Assembly: GCF_013410035.1 (NCBI RefSeq)
Contig: NZ_JACCBW010000002.1
Span: 62,001 to 126,000 of the forward strand
Direction of reading: 5' to 3'
Origin: Nocardioides cavernae
Lineage (GTDB): Bacteria > Actinomycetota > Actinomycetes > Propionibacteriales > Nocardioidaceae
DNA length: 64,000 nt
The notes under the pieces are model-generated. The model made no database searches. It saw only the letters and a list, made by a program, of their open reading frames with translations, and had not been told where the DNA came from. How positions within the stretch are numbered: the first letter of the stretch is position 1; each line of letters begins with the position of its first letter. The position numbers and the translations under genes are program-made. Shown piece after piece: positions 7,821-16,510 of this stretch.

Positions 7821-9829
7821 AGCGCGGCCACGACCTCGGTGCCCTGCTTGATCGCCCGCTTCGCGTCCAGCTCGGCCGCGACATCCGCTCCGCCGATGAG
7901 GTGGGCGTCGCGTCCCAGCCCGTCGTAGAGACTCCGGACCGAGTCCTGCCCGGCGCACACCACGATCGTGTCGGCCTCGATCACGCGGGAGACGCCGTCG
8001 ACGGTGACGTGCAGTCCGTCGTCGTCGATGCGGTCGTAGGTCGCACCGCTGACCTGGGTGACCCGCGACTGCTTGAGCACCGCGCGGTGCGCCCAGCCCG
8101 AGGTCTTCCCGAGGCCGATGCCGATCGGGGTGGTCTTGCGCTGCACGAGCGTCACCTCGCGCGCGGGCGTACGCGGCTTGGCCTCGGTCAGGCCACCCTC
8201 GTGCAGGGCGGGGTCGCCGACGCCCCAGTGCGCCATCCAGTCGTCGAGGTCCTCCTCCTCGTGGGTGAGGAACACGCTGACGTCGACGCCGATGCCGCCG
8301 GCGCCGATCACGGCCACGCGGTGGCCCGGGGTGACGGCACCGCTCAGCACGTCGGCGTACGACGCCACGCTCGGGTGGTCGATGCCGGGGATCTGCGGGA
8401 TGCGGGGCTCCACGCCGGTCGCGACGACCACCTGGTCGAAGCCGGCGAGGTCGTCGGGGGACGCCTCGGTCGAGAGGCGTACGTCGACGCCGAGGACCTC
8501 GAGGCGGCGGGTGAAGTAGCGCAGGGTCTCGGCGAAGTCCTCCTTGCCGGGCACGGCCATGGCCAAGCGGAACTGGCCACCGAGCGCGGGTGACTTCTCG
8601 AAGAGCGTGACCGCGAAGCCGCGCTCCGCGGCGCTCGTGGCGGCGGCGAGGCCCGCAGGACCGGCGCCGACGACGGCCACCGTCTGGGGGCGCAGCGTCG
8701 GCATCAGGACCAGCTCGGTCTCGTGGCAGGCGCGCGGGTTGACCAGGCACGAGGCGCGCTCGTTGCTGAAGACGTGGTCGAGGCAGGCCTGGTTGCAGGC
8801 GATGCAGGTGTTGATCTCGTCGGCGCGCTCGTCCATCGCCTTGGCGACGAAGGCGGGGTCGGCCAGCAGCGGACGGGCCATCGAGACGAGGTCCGCCTCG
8901 CCGGCCGCGAGGATGTCCTCGGCGAGCTCGGGGGTGTTGATGCGGTTGGAGGCGCAGACCGGGACGTCGACGACCTCCTTGAGGCGGGCGGTGTGCGAGC
9001 GCCACGCACCGCGCGGGACCTGCGTGATGATCGTCGGCACCCGGGCCTCGTGCCAGCCGATGCCGGTGTTGAGGACCGTCACGCCCGCGGCCTGCAGGTG
9101 CAGCGCCAGCTCGGCGGTCTCCTCCCACGTCTGGCCGCCCTCGACGAGGTCGAGCAGCGAGATCCGGTAGACGATCGGGAAGTCGTCGCCGACGAGCTCG
9201 CGCGAGCGGCGTACGACCTCGACCGCGAAGTGCATGCGACGCGTGGCCGAGCCACCCCACTCGTCGTCGCGGTCGTTGGTGCGGGCGGCGAGGAACTGGT
9301 TGATGAGGTAGCCCTCGGAGCCCATGATCTCGACGGCGTCGTAGCCGGCCTTGCGGGCCAGGGCGACGCTCTTCGCGAAGGCGGTCGCGGTGTGGTCGAC
9401 CTCCTTGCTCGACATCGCGCTCGGCTTGAACGGCGTGATCGGGGACTTCTTGTCCGACGCGCTCTGCGACAGCGGGTGGTAGCCGTAGCGACCGGCGTGC
9501 AGCACCTGCAGCGCGATCGCGCCGCCGGCGTCGTGGACGGCACCCGTCACCCGCTCGTGGCGCGCGGCCTGCAGGCGGTTGGTCATCTCGGACGCGAACG
9601 GCTTGAGCCAGCCGCGCTTGGTGGGGGCGTACCCGCCGGTGATGATCAGCCCGACCCCGCCGCGGGCCCGCTCGGCGAAGAACGCGCCGAGCTTGTCGAT
9701 GTCCCACGGCCGGTCCTCGAGGCCGGTGTGCATCGAGCCCATCACGACCCGGTTGCGCAGCGTCAGCGCGTCCGGTCCGGTGCCGAGCGTGAGCGGCTCG
9801 AGCAGGTGGGGGTAGCGGGGGTGCGTCAC
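7817..9829 (-). CDS. fadH: 2,4-dienoyl-CoA reductase-like NADH:flavin oxidoreductase
   Basis: 670 aa, the length of E. coli FadH-type enzymes. An N-terminal FMN TIM barrel (Tyr174 and His260 in the positions of the catalytic pair) is followed by a 4Fe-4S site at Cys342, 345, 349 and 361 (CIACNQACL...C). The C-terminus has FAD/NAD(P) folds (VVGAGPAG, VIGAGGIG). It would reduce dienoyl-CoA or a related conjugated enoyl substrate using NAD(P)H. It overlaps the PadR gene (ATGA) upstream and the hydrolase gene (GTGA) downstream, so the three are one operon. Other members of this family act on bile-acid or trimethylamine substrates; the exact substrate is uncertain. Confidence 0.85.
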   Translation of the reverse strand: MTHPRYPHLLEPLTLGTGPDALTLRNRVVMGSMHTGLEDRPWDIDKLGAFFAERARGGVGLIITGGYAPTKRGWLKPFASEMTNRLQAARHERVTGAVHDAGGAIALQVLHAGRYGYHPLSQSASDKKSPITPFKPSAMSSKEVDHTATAFAKSVALARKAGYDAVEIMGSEGYLINQFLAARTNDRDDEWGGSATRRMHFAVEVVRRSRELVGDDFPIVYRISLLDLVEGGQTWEETAELALHLQAAGVTVLNTGIGWHEARVPTIITQVPRGAWRSHTARLKEVVDVPVCASNRINTPELAEDILAAGEADLVSMARPLLADPAFVAKAMDERADEINTCIACNQACLDHVFSNERASCLVNPRACHETELVLMPTLRPQTVAVVGAGPAGLAAATSAAERGFAVTLFEKSPALGGQFRLAMAVPGKEDFAETLRYFTRRLEVLGVDVRLSTEASPDDLAGFDQVVVATGVEPRIPQIPGIDHPSVASYADVLSGAVTPGHRVAVIGAGGIGVDVSVFLTHEEEDLDDWMAHWGVGDPALHEGGLTEAKPRTPAREVTLVQRKTTPIGIGLGKTSGWAHRAVLKQSRVTQVSGATYDRIDDDGLHVTVDGVSRVIEADTIVVCAGQDSVRSLYDGLGRDAHLIGGADVAAELDAKRAIKQGTEVVAAL

Positions 9830-10380
9830 GGTGTCTCCCTGGTGTCGTCCTGCTCGTGGGCCTGCAGGTAGTCGGTGATCCAGTCGATCCAGAAGCGCTC
9901 GAGGCCGATGCCGCCGCGCAGCACCAGCCAGCGGTCCTTGGGGCCGGCCTCGAGCCCGTCGGGGTCGGGGAACTGCTCGCGCTCCATCTGCTCGTACTGC
10001 GCGAGGCGGGTGGCGTGGTCGGCGCGCGCGTCGCGCAGGTGGCCCGCCAGCGCGGCGCGGTCGCCGTACGACGCGCCGCGCATCTTGACCGCGAGCTCGG
10101 AGCGGAACGCCTCCATCGGGGTGGGGGCGGCCAGCCAGTCGGCGAGGACCGTACGCCCGAGCGCCGACGGCGTGTGGACCCGCTTGTCGGGCCGGCCGTC
10201 CTGGGGCACGACCTCGACGGTCACCCAGCCGTCCGCCTCCATCCGGCCGAGCACGCGGTAGATCTGCTGGTGCGTGGCGTGCCAGAAGAAGCCGAGCGAC
10301 GTCTCGAAGCGCCTCGTCAGCTCCAGCCCGCTCGCCGGTCGCTCGCTGAGCGCGACGAGGAGGGCGTGCTCGAGGGGCAT
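9826..10380 (-). CDS. PadR-family transcriptional regulator
   Basis: 184 aa. The N-terminal winged helix (LEHALLVALSERPASGLEL ... HQQIYRVLGRMEADGWV) is the PadR signature, followed by a C-terminal helical dimerisation domain. It is first in the operon with the FadH-like reductase and the hydrolase. It presumably autoregulates from the symmetric sites between its start and the divergent racemase gene. The effector ligand is not predictable. Confidence 0.88.
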   Translation of the reverse strand: MPLEHALLVALSERPASGLELTRRFETSLGFFWHATHQQIYRVLGRMEADGWVTVEVVPQDGRPDKRVHTPSALGRTVLADWLAAPTPMEAFRSELAVKMRGASYGDRAALAGHLRDARADHATRLAQYEQMEREQFPDPDGLEAGPKDRWLVLRGGIGLERFWIDWITDYLQAHEQDDTRETP

Positions 10381-10401
10381 GACGTCATGGTGCCCGACCT
10401 A

Positions 10402-10415
10402 TGCAACGAGTTGCA
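10402..10415. promoter_or_regulatory. Inverted repeat TGCAAC-GA-GTTGCA (candidate PadR operator)
   Basis: A perfect 6-2-6 dyad located 22 nt upstream of the PadR start codon, inside the divergent promoter region. Position and symmetry fit autoregulation. The motif is not the classic ATGT-N8-ACAT PadR site, so assignment to this regulator is inference. Confidence 0.45.
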
Positions 10416-10429
10416 AGGCGTGTGTCGCG

Positions 10430-10451
10430 AGTCACCGAACTTCCGGTGACT
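10430..10451. promoter_or_regulatory. Inverted repeat AGTCACCG-N6-CGGTGACT
   Basis: A perfect 8-6-8 dyad in the same 128-bp divergent region. It may be an operator or a small hairpin in one of the two leaders. Confidence 0.4.
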
Positions 10452-10479
10452 TCAGCCCCCGGGCGCCGCCCCTCGCGAC

Positions 10480-10500
10480 CATGACAGCGGTGCTGTCATG
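10480..10500. promoter_or_regulatory. Inverted repeat CATGACAGC-GGT-GCTGTCATG next to the racemase start
   Basis: A perfect 9-3-9 dyad ending 8 nt before the ATG of the racemase gene. A protein bound here would block transcription start or translation initiation of that gene. It is the strongest dyad in the region. No regulator gene other than the neighbouring PadR is close by. Confidence 0.55.
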
Positions 10501-10508
10501 ATCGGTCC

Positions 10509-11678
10509 ATGACGTACGAGCTGGGCCGGGGCACGGGGCCGCTGCGGGGCGTGAAGGTGGTGGAGATCGCGGGCATCGGGCCGGGGCCGCACGCGTGCAT
10601 GATCCTCGCCGACCTCGGCGCGGACGTGGTCCGGATCGACCGACCCGGCGGGGGGACGTTCGCCGCGGGGCGTGCCGACCTGCTCAACCGGGGGCGCCCC
10701 AGCGTGGCGCTCGACCTCAAGCGGCCCGAGGCGGTGGCGACCGTCCTCGACCTGGTCGCGGAGGCGGACGTGCTCGTCGAGGGCATGCGACCGGGGGCGA
10801 TCGAGCGCCTCGGGCTCGGCCCGGACGAGTGCTTGGCACGCAACCCGCGGCTGGTGTTCGCGCGGATGACCGGCTGGGGCCAGGCGGGCGCCTGGAGCCA
10901 GGTGGCCGGGCACGACATGAACTACGTCGCGGTCACCGGCGCGCTGCACGGGCTGGGCCAGGACCCGGCGCGACCGCACTTCCCGGGCAACCTGCTCGGC
11001 GACTTCGGCGGCGGCTCGACGTACCTCGTGATCGGCGTCCTCGCCGCGCTGCTCGAGGCGCGGGTGAGCGGGCAGGGCCAGGTCGTCGACGCCGCGATCG
11101 TGGACGGCACCGCCCACCTCAACACCATCGCGTCGAGCTTCGCCGCGATGGGTCTCGACACCGGGCGCCGCGCCGAGGGGATGCTCGACGGCGGCGTGCC
11201 CTGGTACGACCTCTACGAGACCGCCGACGGCCGCCACGTCACGGTCGGCGCCCTCGAGCCGCAGTTCTGGGCGGTGCTGGTCGATCGCATCGGGGTGGAC
11301 CTGCCCGACCGCGACGACCCCGCCAACCGTGCCGCGATCCGCGACGCCCTGACCGCGCGCTTCAAGGAGCGCACGCAGGCCGAGTGGGCCGAGGTGTTCG
11401 ACGGGACCGACGCCTGCGTCGCGCCCGTGGTGCCCCTCGCCGAAGCGCCCACCCACCCGCACCTCGCCTCGCGCGGCACCTTCGTGGCCGTGGAAGGGGT
11501 GACGCAGCCGGCCCCGGCGCCCCGCTTCTCCCGTACGCCCCCCTCGATCGGTCGCGCCCCGGCGCTGCCGGGAGAGCACACCCGCGAGGCACTGCAGGCG
11601 TGGGGCATCGACGGGGTGGACGCGCTCGTCGCGTCGGGAGCGGCGGTGCAGGCCGGCGGCGACCGCCCCGAGGTGTAA
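10509..11678 (+). CDS. Alpha-methylacyl-CoA racemase (CaiB/BaiF family III CoA-transferase fold)
   Basis: 389 aa. The family fold is clear, and the segments GHDMNYVAVTGALHGLG (His135) and NLLGDFGGGS (Asp165) match the catalytic His/Asp pair of racemases such as mycobacterial MCR rather than formyl-CoA transferases. It would interconvert 2R and 2S methyl-branched acyl-CoAs, needed before beta-oxidation of branched or sterol side-chain acids. It fits the FadH-like reductase across the divergent promoter and the acyl-CoA genes elsewhere in the window. A perfect dyad sits right before the start codon. Confidence 0.85.
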   Translation: MTYELGRGTGPLRGVKVVEIAGIGPGPHACMILADLGADVVRIDRPGGGTFAAGRADLLNRGRPSVALDLKRPEAVATVLDLVAEADVLVEGMRPGAIERLGLGPDECLARNPRLVFARMTGWGQAGAWSQVAGHDMNYVAVTGALHGLGQDPARPHFPGNLLGDFGGGSTYLVIGVLAALLEARVSGQGQVVDAAIVDGTAHLNTIASSFAAMGLDTGRRAEGMLDGGVPWYDLYETADGRHVTVGALEPQFWAVLVDRIGVDLPDRDDPANRAAIRDALTARFKERTQAEWAEVFDGTDACVAPVVPLAEAPTHPHLASRGTFVAVEGVTQPAPAPRFSRTPPSIGRAPALPGEHTREALQAWGIDGVDALVASGAAVQAGGDRPEV

Positions 11679-11720
11679 CTCGCAGTTACGATCCGCCCCC
11701 GGATCGCCTACGCTCGAGTC

Positions 11721-13169
11721 GTGACTGCTGCCGAGCACGTCGACGTGCTGATCATCGGGGCGGGGCTGTCGGGCATCGGCGCGGCCGCCCACCTGGCCAA
11801 GGACCTGCCCGGGACGACGTACGCCGTCCTCGAGCGCCGCGAGACCAGCGGCGGCACCTGGGACCTGTTCCGCTACCCCGGCGTCCGCTCGGACTCCGAC
11901 ATGCACACCCTGGGCTATCGCTTCCGGCCGTGGCGCGGTGACACGGCGCTGGCCGACGGCGAGTCGATCCTGCGCTACGTCCGCGACACCGCGCGCGAGT
12001 ACGGCGTGGACCGCCACGTCCGCTACCGCCACCGGGTGACCTCGGCGTCGTGGGACTCGCCGGCCGCGCGGTGGACCGTGACCGCCGAGGTCGGGGGCGA
12101 GACGCGCACGATGACCGCCGACTTCCTGTGGGCGTGCAGCGGCTACTACGACTACGACCGGGGCTACACGCCCGACCTCGCGGGCCGGGAGCGCTTCGGC
12201 GGCCGCATCGTGCACCCCCAGCACTGGCCCGAGGACCTCGACCTCACCGGGCAGCGGGCCGTGGTGATCGGCTCGGGCGCGACCGCGGTGACCCTGGTGC
12301 CGGCGATGGCGCGGGCCGGCGCGGCCCACGTGACGATGCTCCAGCGCTCGCCCACCTACGTGCTCTCCGTCCCCGGCACGGACGCGCTGAAGCGCCGGCT
12401 GACGAAGGTGGTCGGCGAGGGCGCGTCGTACGCCGTCACGCGCTGGAAGAACATCGCCGTGCAGTCGGCGCTCTACCGCGTGAGCCGCCGCAGGCCCCAG
12501 CTCGTGCGCAAGGTCGTCCGCAAGGCCAACGTCGCGCTGCTGCCCCCCGGCTACGAGGTCGACACGCACTTCAACCCGACCTACGACCCGTGGGACCAGC
12601 GGATGTGCCTGGTCCCCGACGGCGACCTGTTCCGTGCGATCAAGGACGGCTCGGCGTCGGTGGTCACCGACCGCATCGCCACCTTCACCGAGACCGGGCT
12701 CGAGCTCGTCTCGGGGGAGCACCTGGAGGCCGACGTGGTGGTCACGGCGACCGGGCTCAACCTCCAGATCTTCGGCGGCGCCGAGCTCGTCGTCGACGGC
12801 GAGGTCGTCCAGCCGCACGAGACGATGGCCTACCGCGCGATGATGCTCTCGGGCGTCCCCAACTTCGCCTTCACCGTCGGCTACACCAACGCGTCCTGGA
12901 CGCTGAAGGCCGACCTCGTCGCGGAGTACGTCGTGCGGCTGCTGAAGCGGATGCGGTCCACCGGCTCCCGGTCGGTCGTGCCGGTCCGCGACGACTCGGT
13001 GGGCGAGGTGCCGCTGATGGACTTCGAGTCCGGATACGTCCAGCGCATGGTGCACACGCTGCCCCGCCAGGGCACGGTCGCGCCGTGGGCGCTGAAGCAG
13101 AACTACCTGTACGACGCGGTGACCATCCGGGGCGCCCGGCTCGACGACGGCGTGCTGCGCTGGGCCTGA
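11721..13169 (+). CDS. Baeyer-Villiger-type flavin monooxygenase (EthA-like)
   Basis: 482 aa from a GTG. It has two Rossmann motifs (IIGAGLSGIG at 11-20 for FAD; VVIGSGATAV near 180 for NADPH). The Baeyer-Villiger fingerprint FxGxxxHxxxWP is present as FGGRIVHPQHWP (residues 159-170). Such enzymes insert oxygen next to ketones or oxidise thioamides with NADPH and O2. Length and the N-terminal GGTWDLFRYPG box are close to mycobacterial EthA. It starts 42 nt after the racemase gene and may be co-transcribed. Natural substrate unknown. Confidence 0.87.
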   Translation: MTAAEHVDVLIIGAGLSGIGAAAHLAKDLPGTTYAVLERRETSGGTWDLFRYPGVRSDSDMHTLGYRFRPWRGDTALADGESILRYVRDTAREYGVDRHVRYRHRVTSASWDSPAARWTVTAEVGGETRTMTADFLWACSGYYDYDRGYTPDLAGRERFGGRIVHPQHWPEDLDLTGQRAVVIGSGATAVTLVPAMARAGAAHVTMLQRSPTYVLSVPGTDALKRRLTKVVGEGASYAVTRWKNIAVQSALYRVSRRRPQLVRKVVRKANVALLPPGYEVDTHFNPTYDPWDQRMCLVPDGDLFRAIKDGSASVVTDRIATFTETGLELVSGEHLEADVVVTATGLNLQIFGGAELVVDGEVVQPHETMAYRAMMLSGVPNFAFTVGYTNASWTLKADLVAEYVVRLLKRMRSTGSRSVVPVRDDSVGEVPLMDFESGYVQRMVHTLPRQGTVAPWALKQNYLYDAVTIRGARLDDGVLRWA

Positions 13170-13193
13170 GGGGCGCGTGTGGTGGGGGAATGA

Positions 13194-13207
13194 TGGAAGC
13201 GCTCCCA
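13194..13207. promoter_or_regulatory. CebR-type LacI operator, upstream site (TGGAAGCGCTCCCA)
   Basis: Matches 13 of 14 bases of the CebR/CelR operator TGGGAGCGCTCCCA known from Streptomyces and Thermobifida. It lies upstream of the putative cebE promoter, 90 bp centre-to-centre from a second site, an arrangement that would allow looping by a LacI-type tetramer or dual dimers. Confidence 0.85.
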
Positions 13208-13237
13208 CCCATTGACGGGTGACTTTGGAGCGTACCG

Positions 13238-13267
13238 TTGACTTCAGTGTGTGACCCCGGTCATAGT
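13238..13267 (+). promoter_or_regulatory. Putative cebE promoter
   Basis: TTGACT (13238-13243), an 18-bp spacer and CATAGT (13262-13267). It is bracketed by the two CebR-type operators, the downstream one starting 16 bp after the -10. This is the best sigma-70-like match in the 196-bp gap. Confidence 0.5.
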
Positions 13268-13283
13268 GAGGCCCGGACGGAAG

Positions 13284-13297
13284 TGGAAGCGCTCTCA
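13284..13297. promoter_or_regulatory. CebR-type LacI operator, downstream site (TGGAAGCGCTCTCA)
   Basis: 12 of 14 bases match the CebR consensus. It lies just downstream of the putative transcription start and 68 nt before the cebE start codon, a roadblock position for repression. Confidence 0.8.
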
Positions 13298-13365
13298 CAC
13301 CCCGCTCACGTCCACCTCCCGGTCGGGCAACCAGCCCGGCGCAGCAGCAGGACGGCAGGAGTGCA

Positions 13366-14649
13366 GTGGTGCAGACACCGAAGACCCGGCGGGTGCGACT
13401 CGCCCTGAGCGCGATGACGGCGCTCACCCTCGCGACGACCCTGGCCGCGTGCAGCGGCGGTGACGACGACGGCTCGGCTGCCGACGGCGTCACGACCATC
13501 AGCGTCGCGACGTTCAACGAGTTCGGCTACGAGGGACTCATCGAGGAGTGGAACGACTCCCACGACGACATCAAGATCGAGCAGGTCAAGGTCGGCACCT
13601 GGGACGACGCCAAGGCCAACCTGTTCACGAAGCTCGCGGCCGGGTCCGGCCTGTCCGACATCGAGGCCATCGAGGGCGACGCGATGCCCGCGATCATGGC
13701 CGAGAGCGGCGCGTTCGCCGACCTCACCGACCCCGAGCTCGAGGGCCGGTGGCTCGACTGGAAGGCCGAGGCCGGCACCAACGCCGAGGGCCAGATGATC
13801 GGCTACGGCACCGACGTGGGCCCCGAGGGCATCTGCTACCGCGCCGACCTGTTCGAGCAGGCCGGCCTGCCCAGCGACCGCGACGAGGTCGCGAAGCTCA
13901 TGGGCACCTGGGACGACTACTTCGCCACCGGCGACACGTTCGTCGAGGCCATGCCCGGCACCGCCTGGTACGACTCGTCGACCAGCCTGTCGCAGGCCAT
14001 GCTCAACCAGGTCGAGTTCCCCTTCGAGACCGACAACGAGACGGTCGACGTGGAGAACCCCGAGCTCGAGGCGGTCTACAAGACCGTGACCGACAACGTG
14101 GACCGCGGCCTGTCCTCCAAGATCGCGCAGTGGGGCGACGACTGGACCGCGCAGTTCCAGAACGACGGCTTCGCCACGATCCCGTGCCCGGGCTGGCTGA
14201 TGGGCATCATCGAGGGCAACTCCGAGGGTGTCGACGGCTGGGACATCGCCAACGTGTTCCCCGGTGGCGGCGGCAACTGGGGCGGCTCGTTCCTCACCGT
14301 CCCGACGCAGGGCGAGCACCAGGAGGAGGCCAAGGAGGTGGCCGCCTGGCTGACCGCCCCGGAGCAGCAGGCCAAGGCGTTCGCCGCCGTGGGAGCCTTC
14401 CCCAGCCAGGTCGAGGCGCAGGACTCGCCGGAGGTCAACGAGGCCGTCAACGAGTTCTTCAACGACGCCCCCATCGGCACCATCACCGCCGACCGGGCCG
14501 CCGCCATCACCGTGCAGCCGTTCAAGGGACCGAAGTACTCCGACATCCTGACGGCCTTCCAGGCGGCGATCATGCGCGTGGACGACGGGTCGAAGGACCC
14601 CGAGGCGTCGTGGGAGCAGTTCCTCGCCGACGTCGAGGCGCTCGGCTGA
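13366..14649 (+). CDS. cebE: Cellobiose/cello-oligosaccharide ABC transporter, solute-binding lipoprotein
   Basis: 427 aa, starting with GTG GTG after a CAGGAG ribosome site. Lipoprotein signal with lipobox TLAAC (Cys29), then a type-1 sugar-binding fold (TISVATFNEFGYEGLIEEWN; Trp-rich pocket segments such as GGGGNWGGSF). It would sit on the outer face of the membrane and deliver sugar to the two permeases encoded next. The cello-oligosaccharide assignment rests on CebR-type operators, the GH1 beta-glucosidase and the LacI regulator in the same run. The ATPase is probably a shared MsiK-type protein encoded elsewhere, since none is here. Confidence 0.85.
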   Translation: MVQTPKTRRVRLALSAMTALTLATTLAACSGGDDDGSAADGVTTISVATFNEFGYEGLIEEWNDSHDDIKIEQVKVGTWDDAKANLFTKLAAGSGLSDIEAIEGDAMPAIMAESGAFADLTDPELEGRWLDWKAEAGTNAEGQMIGYGTDVGPEGICYRADLFEQAGLPSDRDEVAKLMGTWDDYFATGDTFVEAMPGTAWYDSSTSLSQAMLNQVEFPFETDNETVDVENPELEAVYKTVTDNVDRGLSSKIAQWGDDWTAQFQNDGFATIPCPGWLMGIIEGNSEGVDGWDIANVFPGGGGNWGGSFLTVPTQGEHQEEAKEVAAWLTAPEQQAKAFAAVGAFPSQVEAQDSPEVNEAVNEFFNDAPIGTITADRAAAITVQPFKGPKYSDILTAFQAAIMRVDDGSKDPEASWEQFLADVEALG

Positions 14650-14684
14650 GCCGACCTCTCCCACCCACGAGCGAACGGCGCGAC

Positions 14685-15695
14685 GTGACCACTCATCTCC
14701 ACACGCGGGGTGGCGACATCGACGAGATGTCGCCACTCCGGCCGGGGCACGGCCCCCGGGCCGTGCGGCCCGAGCCACCGCAGTGGCGGCAGCGGCTGAG
14801 CCGGGCCGACCACCGGTACTCCCCGTACCTCTACGTCGCGCCGTTCTTCGTGCTCTTCCTGGTCATCGGGATGTTCCCCCTCGGCTACACGGCGTGGGTC
14901 TCGGTCCACGACTGGAGCCTGCTGGGGGGCAAGGGCGACTTCGTCGGCCTCGAGAACTACCGCGAGGTCCTCGACAGTCCCTACTTCACCAAGCAGCTGG
15001 TCAACACGATCAGCATCTTCCTGATCTCGTCGGTGCCCCAGATCCTCATCGCCCTGGTGCTCGCCGGCCTGCTCGACAACCAGCTGCGCGGGCGGACCCT
15101 GTGGCGGATGAGCATCCTGCTGCCGTTCGTGGTGTCCCCCGTCGCGGTGGCGATCATCTTCGGGAGCCTGTTCGGCGACCGCTACGGCCTGGTCAACCAG
15201 GCGCTCAACGTGGTGGGGATCGACAACATCGCGTGGCACACCAACCGCCTGGCCAGCCACGTCGCCATCGCGAGCATGGTCAACTGGCGCTGGACCGGCT
15301 ACAACGCGCTGATCTTCCTCGCGGCGATGCAGGCGGTGCCGCGCGAGCTCTACGAGTCCGCGGCGATCGACGGAGCCGGCCGCCTGCGCCAGTTCGTCTC
15401 CATCACCGTCCCGATGATCCGCCCGACGATGATCTTCGTCATCATCACCTCCACCATCGGAGGACTCCAGATCTTCGCCGAGCCGCGGCTCTTCGACGAC
15501 ACGACCGCCCGCAACGGCGGCAGCGACCGGCAGTTCGGCACGATCACCATGCTCGTCTACGACTTCGGCTGGCAGCTGCGCGACCTCGGGCGGGCCTCCG
15601 CGACCGCCTGGCTGCTCTTCCTGGTGATCTGCGTCTTCGCAGTCGTCAACCTCGTGCTGGTGCGCCGCATCGGGTCCCTCGGAGGTGAGCGATGA
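14685..15695 (+). CDS. cebF: Cellobiose ABC transporter permease CebF
   Basis: 336 aa from the GTG at 14685; an in-frame ATG at 14727 is an alternative and lies inside a hairpin. Six transmembrane helices and the EAA loop (ESAAIDGAGRLRQFVSITVP) of MalF-type inner-membrane permeases. Overlaps cebG by ATGA. Works with CebE, CebG and an ATPase encoded elsewhere. Confidence 0.88.
   Translation: MTTHLHTRGGDIDEMSPLRPGHGPRAVRPEPPQWRQRLSRADHRYSPYLYVAPFFVLFLVIGMFPLGYTAWVSVHDWSLLGGKGDFVGLENYREVLDSPYFTKQLVNTISIFLISSVPQILIALVLAGLLDNQLRGRTLWRMSILLPFVVSPVAVAIIFGSLFGDRYGLVNQALNVVGIDNIAWHTNRLASHVAIASMVNWRWTGYNALIFLAAMQAVPRELYESAAIDGAGRLRQFVSITVPMIRPTMIFVIITSTIGGLQIFAEPRLFDDTTARNGGSDRQFGTITMLVYDFGWQLRDLGRASATAWLLFLVICVFAVVNLVLVRRIGSLGGER
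14710..14736 (+). promoter_or_regulatory. Hairpin at the cebE-cebF junction
   Basis: A perfect 11-5-11 inverted repeat (GTGGCGACATC, GACGA, GATGTCGCCAC). It lies 60 nt after the cebE stop codon and over the 5' end of cebF. Such hairpins often stabilise the upstream binding-protein mRNA or slow entry into the permease gene. Its arm shares GGCGACATC with the core of the tandem array at 6367-7073. Confidence 0.55.
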
Positions 15696-16510
15696 GCCGT
15701 CGACCCGGATTCCTCGTCTACGGCCTGCTGGCCGCGTTCGTCCTCGGCTCGGCCGCGCCGCTCTACTGGTCCTTCCTGCTCGGCTCGCAGACCAAGGAGG
15801 TCGCGGCCCAGGGCGTGCCTCCGCTCCTGCCGGGGGGCCACTTCATGGCCAACGCGCAGCGGGCGATGGACTCGATCCCGTTCTGGAAGGCGCTGGGCAA
15901 CAGCCTCCTCGTCTCGACGGTGACCGCGTGCTCGGTCGTGTTCTTCTGCACCCTCGCCGGCTACGCCTTCGCCAAGCTGCGCTTCCGCGGCCGCGGGCCG
16001 CTGCTCGTCTTCGTCGTCGCCACCATGGCGGTGCCGACCCAGCTCGGCGTGGTCCCGCTCTTCATCCTCATGGCGGAGCTGGGCTGGGCGGGCACCACGT
16101 TCTCGGTGATGCTCCCGTGGCTGGTGACGGCGTTCGGCGTCTTCTTCATGCGGCAGTACCTCGTCGACGCCGTCCCCGACGAGCTGATCGAGGCCGCGCG
16201 GATGGACGGCTGCTCGCAGATCCGGGTGTTCCTCACCGTCGCCGTCCCCGCCGCCCGGCCGGCAGCCGCGATCCTGTGGCTGTTCACCTTCATGCAGGTG
16301 TGGACCGACTTCTTCTGGCCGCTCATCGCGCTGCCGCCCGACAACCCCACCATCCAGGTGGCCCTCAACCAGCTTCAGAGCGGGTACTTCAAGGACTTCA
16401 GCCTGGTCCTCGCCGGGACCACCCTGGCCACCATCCCGCTCCTGATCCTCTTCGTCCTCGCCGGGCGCCAGCTCGTGTCCGGCATCATGCAAGGAGCCGT
16501 CAAGGGATGA
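15692..16510 (+). CDS. cebG: Cellobiose ABC transporter permease CebG
   Basis: 272 aa, six transmembrane helices, MalG-type. The EAA motif is EAARMDGCSQIRVFLTVAVP. Starts within cebF (ATGA) and ends within bglC (ATGA), so all three are translationally coupled. Confidence 0.88.
   Translation: MSRRPGFLVYGLLAAFVLGSAAPLYWSFLLGSQTKEVAAQGVPPLLPGGHFMANAQRAMDSIPFWKALGNSLLVSTVTACSVVFFCTLAGYAFAKLRFRGRGPLLVFVVATMAVPTQLGVVPLFILMAELGWAGTTFSVMLPWLVTAFGVFFMRQYLVDAVPDELIEAARMDGCSQIRVFLTVAVPAARPAAAILWLFTFMQVWTDFFWPLIALPPDNPTIQVALNQLQSGYFKDFSLVLAGTTLATIPLLILFVLAGRQLVSGIMQGAVKG

Noticed and set aside
10402-10500. Intrinsic terminator of the PadR or racemase transcripts
   Set aside because: The dyads lie between two divergent start codons, where termination is not expected; operator function is more likely.
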